This document shows, one piece after another, positions 63,015 to 64,000 of a stretch of DNA of 64,000 nt. How positions within the stretch are numbered: the stretch's first letter is position 1; each line of letters opens with the position of its first letter. Below the pieces are notes generated by a model that was not told where the DNA came from, ran no database searches, and saw only the letters and a list, made by a program, of their open reading frames with translations. Position numbers and translations under genes: made by a program. Origin of the DNA: UBA8437 sp964646205 (GTDB lineage Bacteria > Planctomycetota > Planctomycetia > Planctomycetales > Planctomycetaceae); assembly GCA_964646205.1 (NCBI GenBank), contig CAZYAZ010000003.1, positions 62,001 through 126,000 on the forward strand. Direction: 5' to 3'.

Positions 63015-64000
63015 CTACACCGGCGGTGGCAACCACCCGTTCTTCAGCGCCAGGGCATACAACACGACCAGCGGTGAAATCACGGCCAGTGCCAACCCGC
63101 AAATCCACAGGAAAACCGTTGTCGGCGTCGACGGCCGGATCCGCGGATCAACCCCCTTGTGCCGCAACCAGATCGTCCCCAGGGCCAGCGACGGATAAAA
63201 CACGACCGACACGAGGCTGGAAATCATCAGCATGAATGGCGGATTGGTGAACAACGAGTACATGACCGTTCCAGTCACCAGGGCCACGCACATCAGCACA
63301 CGGATCGCACGTTGCCGTGCCGGGTAATCCGCCGGGTCGATGATCCGCATCACGCACAACGCATCGGTCAACAACCGTGCACCGCCGGCCGCTCCGGCCA
63401 GCACGGTCGAGAACAACACGAAAAAGGCACCGACGATGAAACCCGTCGCTGCCCAACTGGCCAACGGCCCGGTCGTGAATTCGTTGATGACCGACGTGTA
63501 CATCTCCTGGAGAATCGAAAGCGTTTGCTTGGAATCCGGATCAATCTGCTTCTGGTTGAGAATTGCCGCCCCAAGGAAATAGAAGCAGAGCGTGCTGAGC
63601 GTGTAGACGATCATCGTCAGGAACACGTCGGTGTACATCACCTTGACCCAGCCACGAGCGCGGCGAGGCCAGTCGTCCCCGGGTACGCATTCCCCCGCAT
63701 TCCGGGCGTATCCCTTCTCCACACACCAGTAGGTGTAGGTGATCATCTCGTAGTGGCCGATGCCGGTCCCGGCATACGCGGCCAGTCCCGTCATCACGAT
63801 CGTCGACGCGGCCAGTCCTGCCATCAGCGTGCCGGGAAAGATCCGGAATTCCAGGCCACTCTGGATGTCGTCCCAGGTCACCGCGTACCCGGTCCATTGC
63901 AGCAAGACCGTGCAAGCGATCGTGATCAGCGTGAACGTGAACACCAGTCCGATGGAAACGCGTTCGAGCACCTTGTAGCCACCCGACAGCAAGATGGCAG
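63015..64000 (-). CDS. Nramp-like transporter, 5' partial
   Basis: C-terminal 328 residues of a polytopic membrane protein running off the right edge; the codons upstream of the first Leu-Leu-Ser-Gly are still open, so the true start is outside. About 8 hydrophobic segments are visible. GLAAYAGTGIGHYEMITYTYWCVEKG lies where Nramp helix 6 and its following loop should be, and there is no MPH metal motif. WVKVMYTDVFLTMIVYTLSTLCFYFLGAAIL and LSTVLAGAAGGARLLTDALCVMRI follow, as in Nramp-type proteins. It resembles the transporter at the left end of the window in type though not closely in sequence. It is probably expressed separately from the DUF1501 gene, which has its own promoter. Confidence 0.75.
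   Translation of the reverse strand, partial: AILLSGGYKVLERVSIGLVFTFTLITIACTVLLQWTGYAVTWDDIQSGLEFRIFPGTLMAGLAASTIVMTGLAAYAGTGIGHYEMITYTYWCVEKGYARNAGECVPGDDWPRRARGWVKVMYTDVFLTMIVYTLSTLCFYFLGAAILNQKQIDPDSKQTLSILQEMYTSVINEFTTGPLASWAATGFIVGAFFVLFSTVLAGAAGGARLLTDALCVMRIIDPADYPARQRAIRVLMCVALVTGTVMYSLFTNPPFMLMISSLVSVVFYPSLALGTIWLRHKGVDPRIRPSTPTTVFLWICGLALAVISPLVVLYALALKNGWLPPPV

Overview
The window is dense, GC-rich bacterial chromosome and almost certainly comes from a planctomycete (phylum Planctomycetota, PVC group). The indicators are a complete planctomycete/verrucomicrobial (PV) type bacterial microcompartment (BMC) operon, a DUF1501 Tat-exported protein plus the wreck of a second one fused to a PSCyt/DUF1553 fragment, a PhoPQ-related secreted protein, a squalene-hopene cyclase, and many short secreted or membrane proteins without a recognisable family. 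No rRNA, tRNA, CRISPR array, intact insertion sequence or prophage was recognised. Both ends cut through genes: an enolase-superfamily enzyme on the left and an Nramp-like transporter on the right.

Layout. 1-8 kb: enolase-superfamily fragment, an Sm-like small protein, a divergent Nramp-like transporter, recG, rnhA, infA, folK and a PhoPQ-related secreted protein. 8-13.4 kb: an adenylate-forming ligase followed by an aldehyde-dehydrogenase-fold enzyme, a secreted protein, a split thiamine-diphosphate decarboxylase and a MazG-like protein. 13.4-13.9 kb: a non-coding stretch with a candidate structured RNA ending in a very strong terminator (minus strand) and a structured leader (plus strand). 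13.9-21.9 kb: xylose-isomerase-like TIM barrel, proB, purF, an Hsp70 homologue, a gene remnant, an orphan ABC ATPase and a soluble histidine kinase. 21.9-31.1 kb: the BMC operon on the minus strand, read from right to left: DeoR regulator, PduL, two BMC-H shell proteins, acetate kinase, BMC-P, aldehyde dehydrogenase, BMC-P, an unknown protein, BMC-P, class II aldolase, and a second aldolase-like protein. 31-41 kb: purN, a membrane protein, a GNAT acetyltransferase, a UvrA paralogue, dnaE and bioB. 41-47 kb: squalene-hopene cyclase, a histone-deacetylase-family hydrolase, and hemG/hemY plus hemE. 47-56 kb: a glycosyltransferase-39-like membrane protein translationally coupled to a giant AsmA-like protein, then a membrane-embedded sigma-54 activator preceded by two identical palindromes. 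56-64 kb: a CvpA-like protein, a membrane-bearing PilB/GspE ATPase, pilT, hisF, a mannonate-dehydratase-like enzyme, a DUF1501 protein and a second Nramp-like transporter.

How the genes work together. The BMC operon can be read as a pathway from deoxy-sugar phosphates (fuculose or rhamnulose 1-phosphate) through lactaldehyde to an acyl-CoA, an acyl-phosphate and finally an acid plus ATP. The class II aldolase, CoA-acylating dehydrogenase, PduL and acetate kinase supply these steps. The shell comes from two hexamer and three pentamer genes, and several cargo proteins carry amphipathic tails that look like encapsulation peptides. The DeoR gene overlaps pduL by 4 bases, so the regulator heads its own operon. 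The mannonate-dehydratase-like and enolase-superfamily enzymes fit the same sugar-acid lifestyle. The other genes are mostly housekeeping: DNA replication and repair, nucleotide, folate, biotin, proline, histidine and heme synthesis, and hopanoid production. The least explained items are the 6S-like RNA candidate near 13.6 kb, the ligase/dehydrogenase pair, the unknown BMC-linked protein, and the membrane sigma-54 activator with its tandem palindromes.
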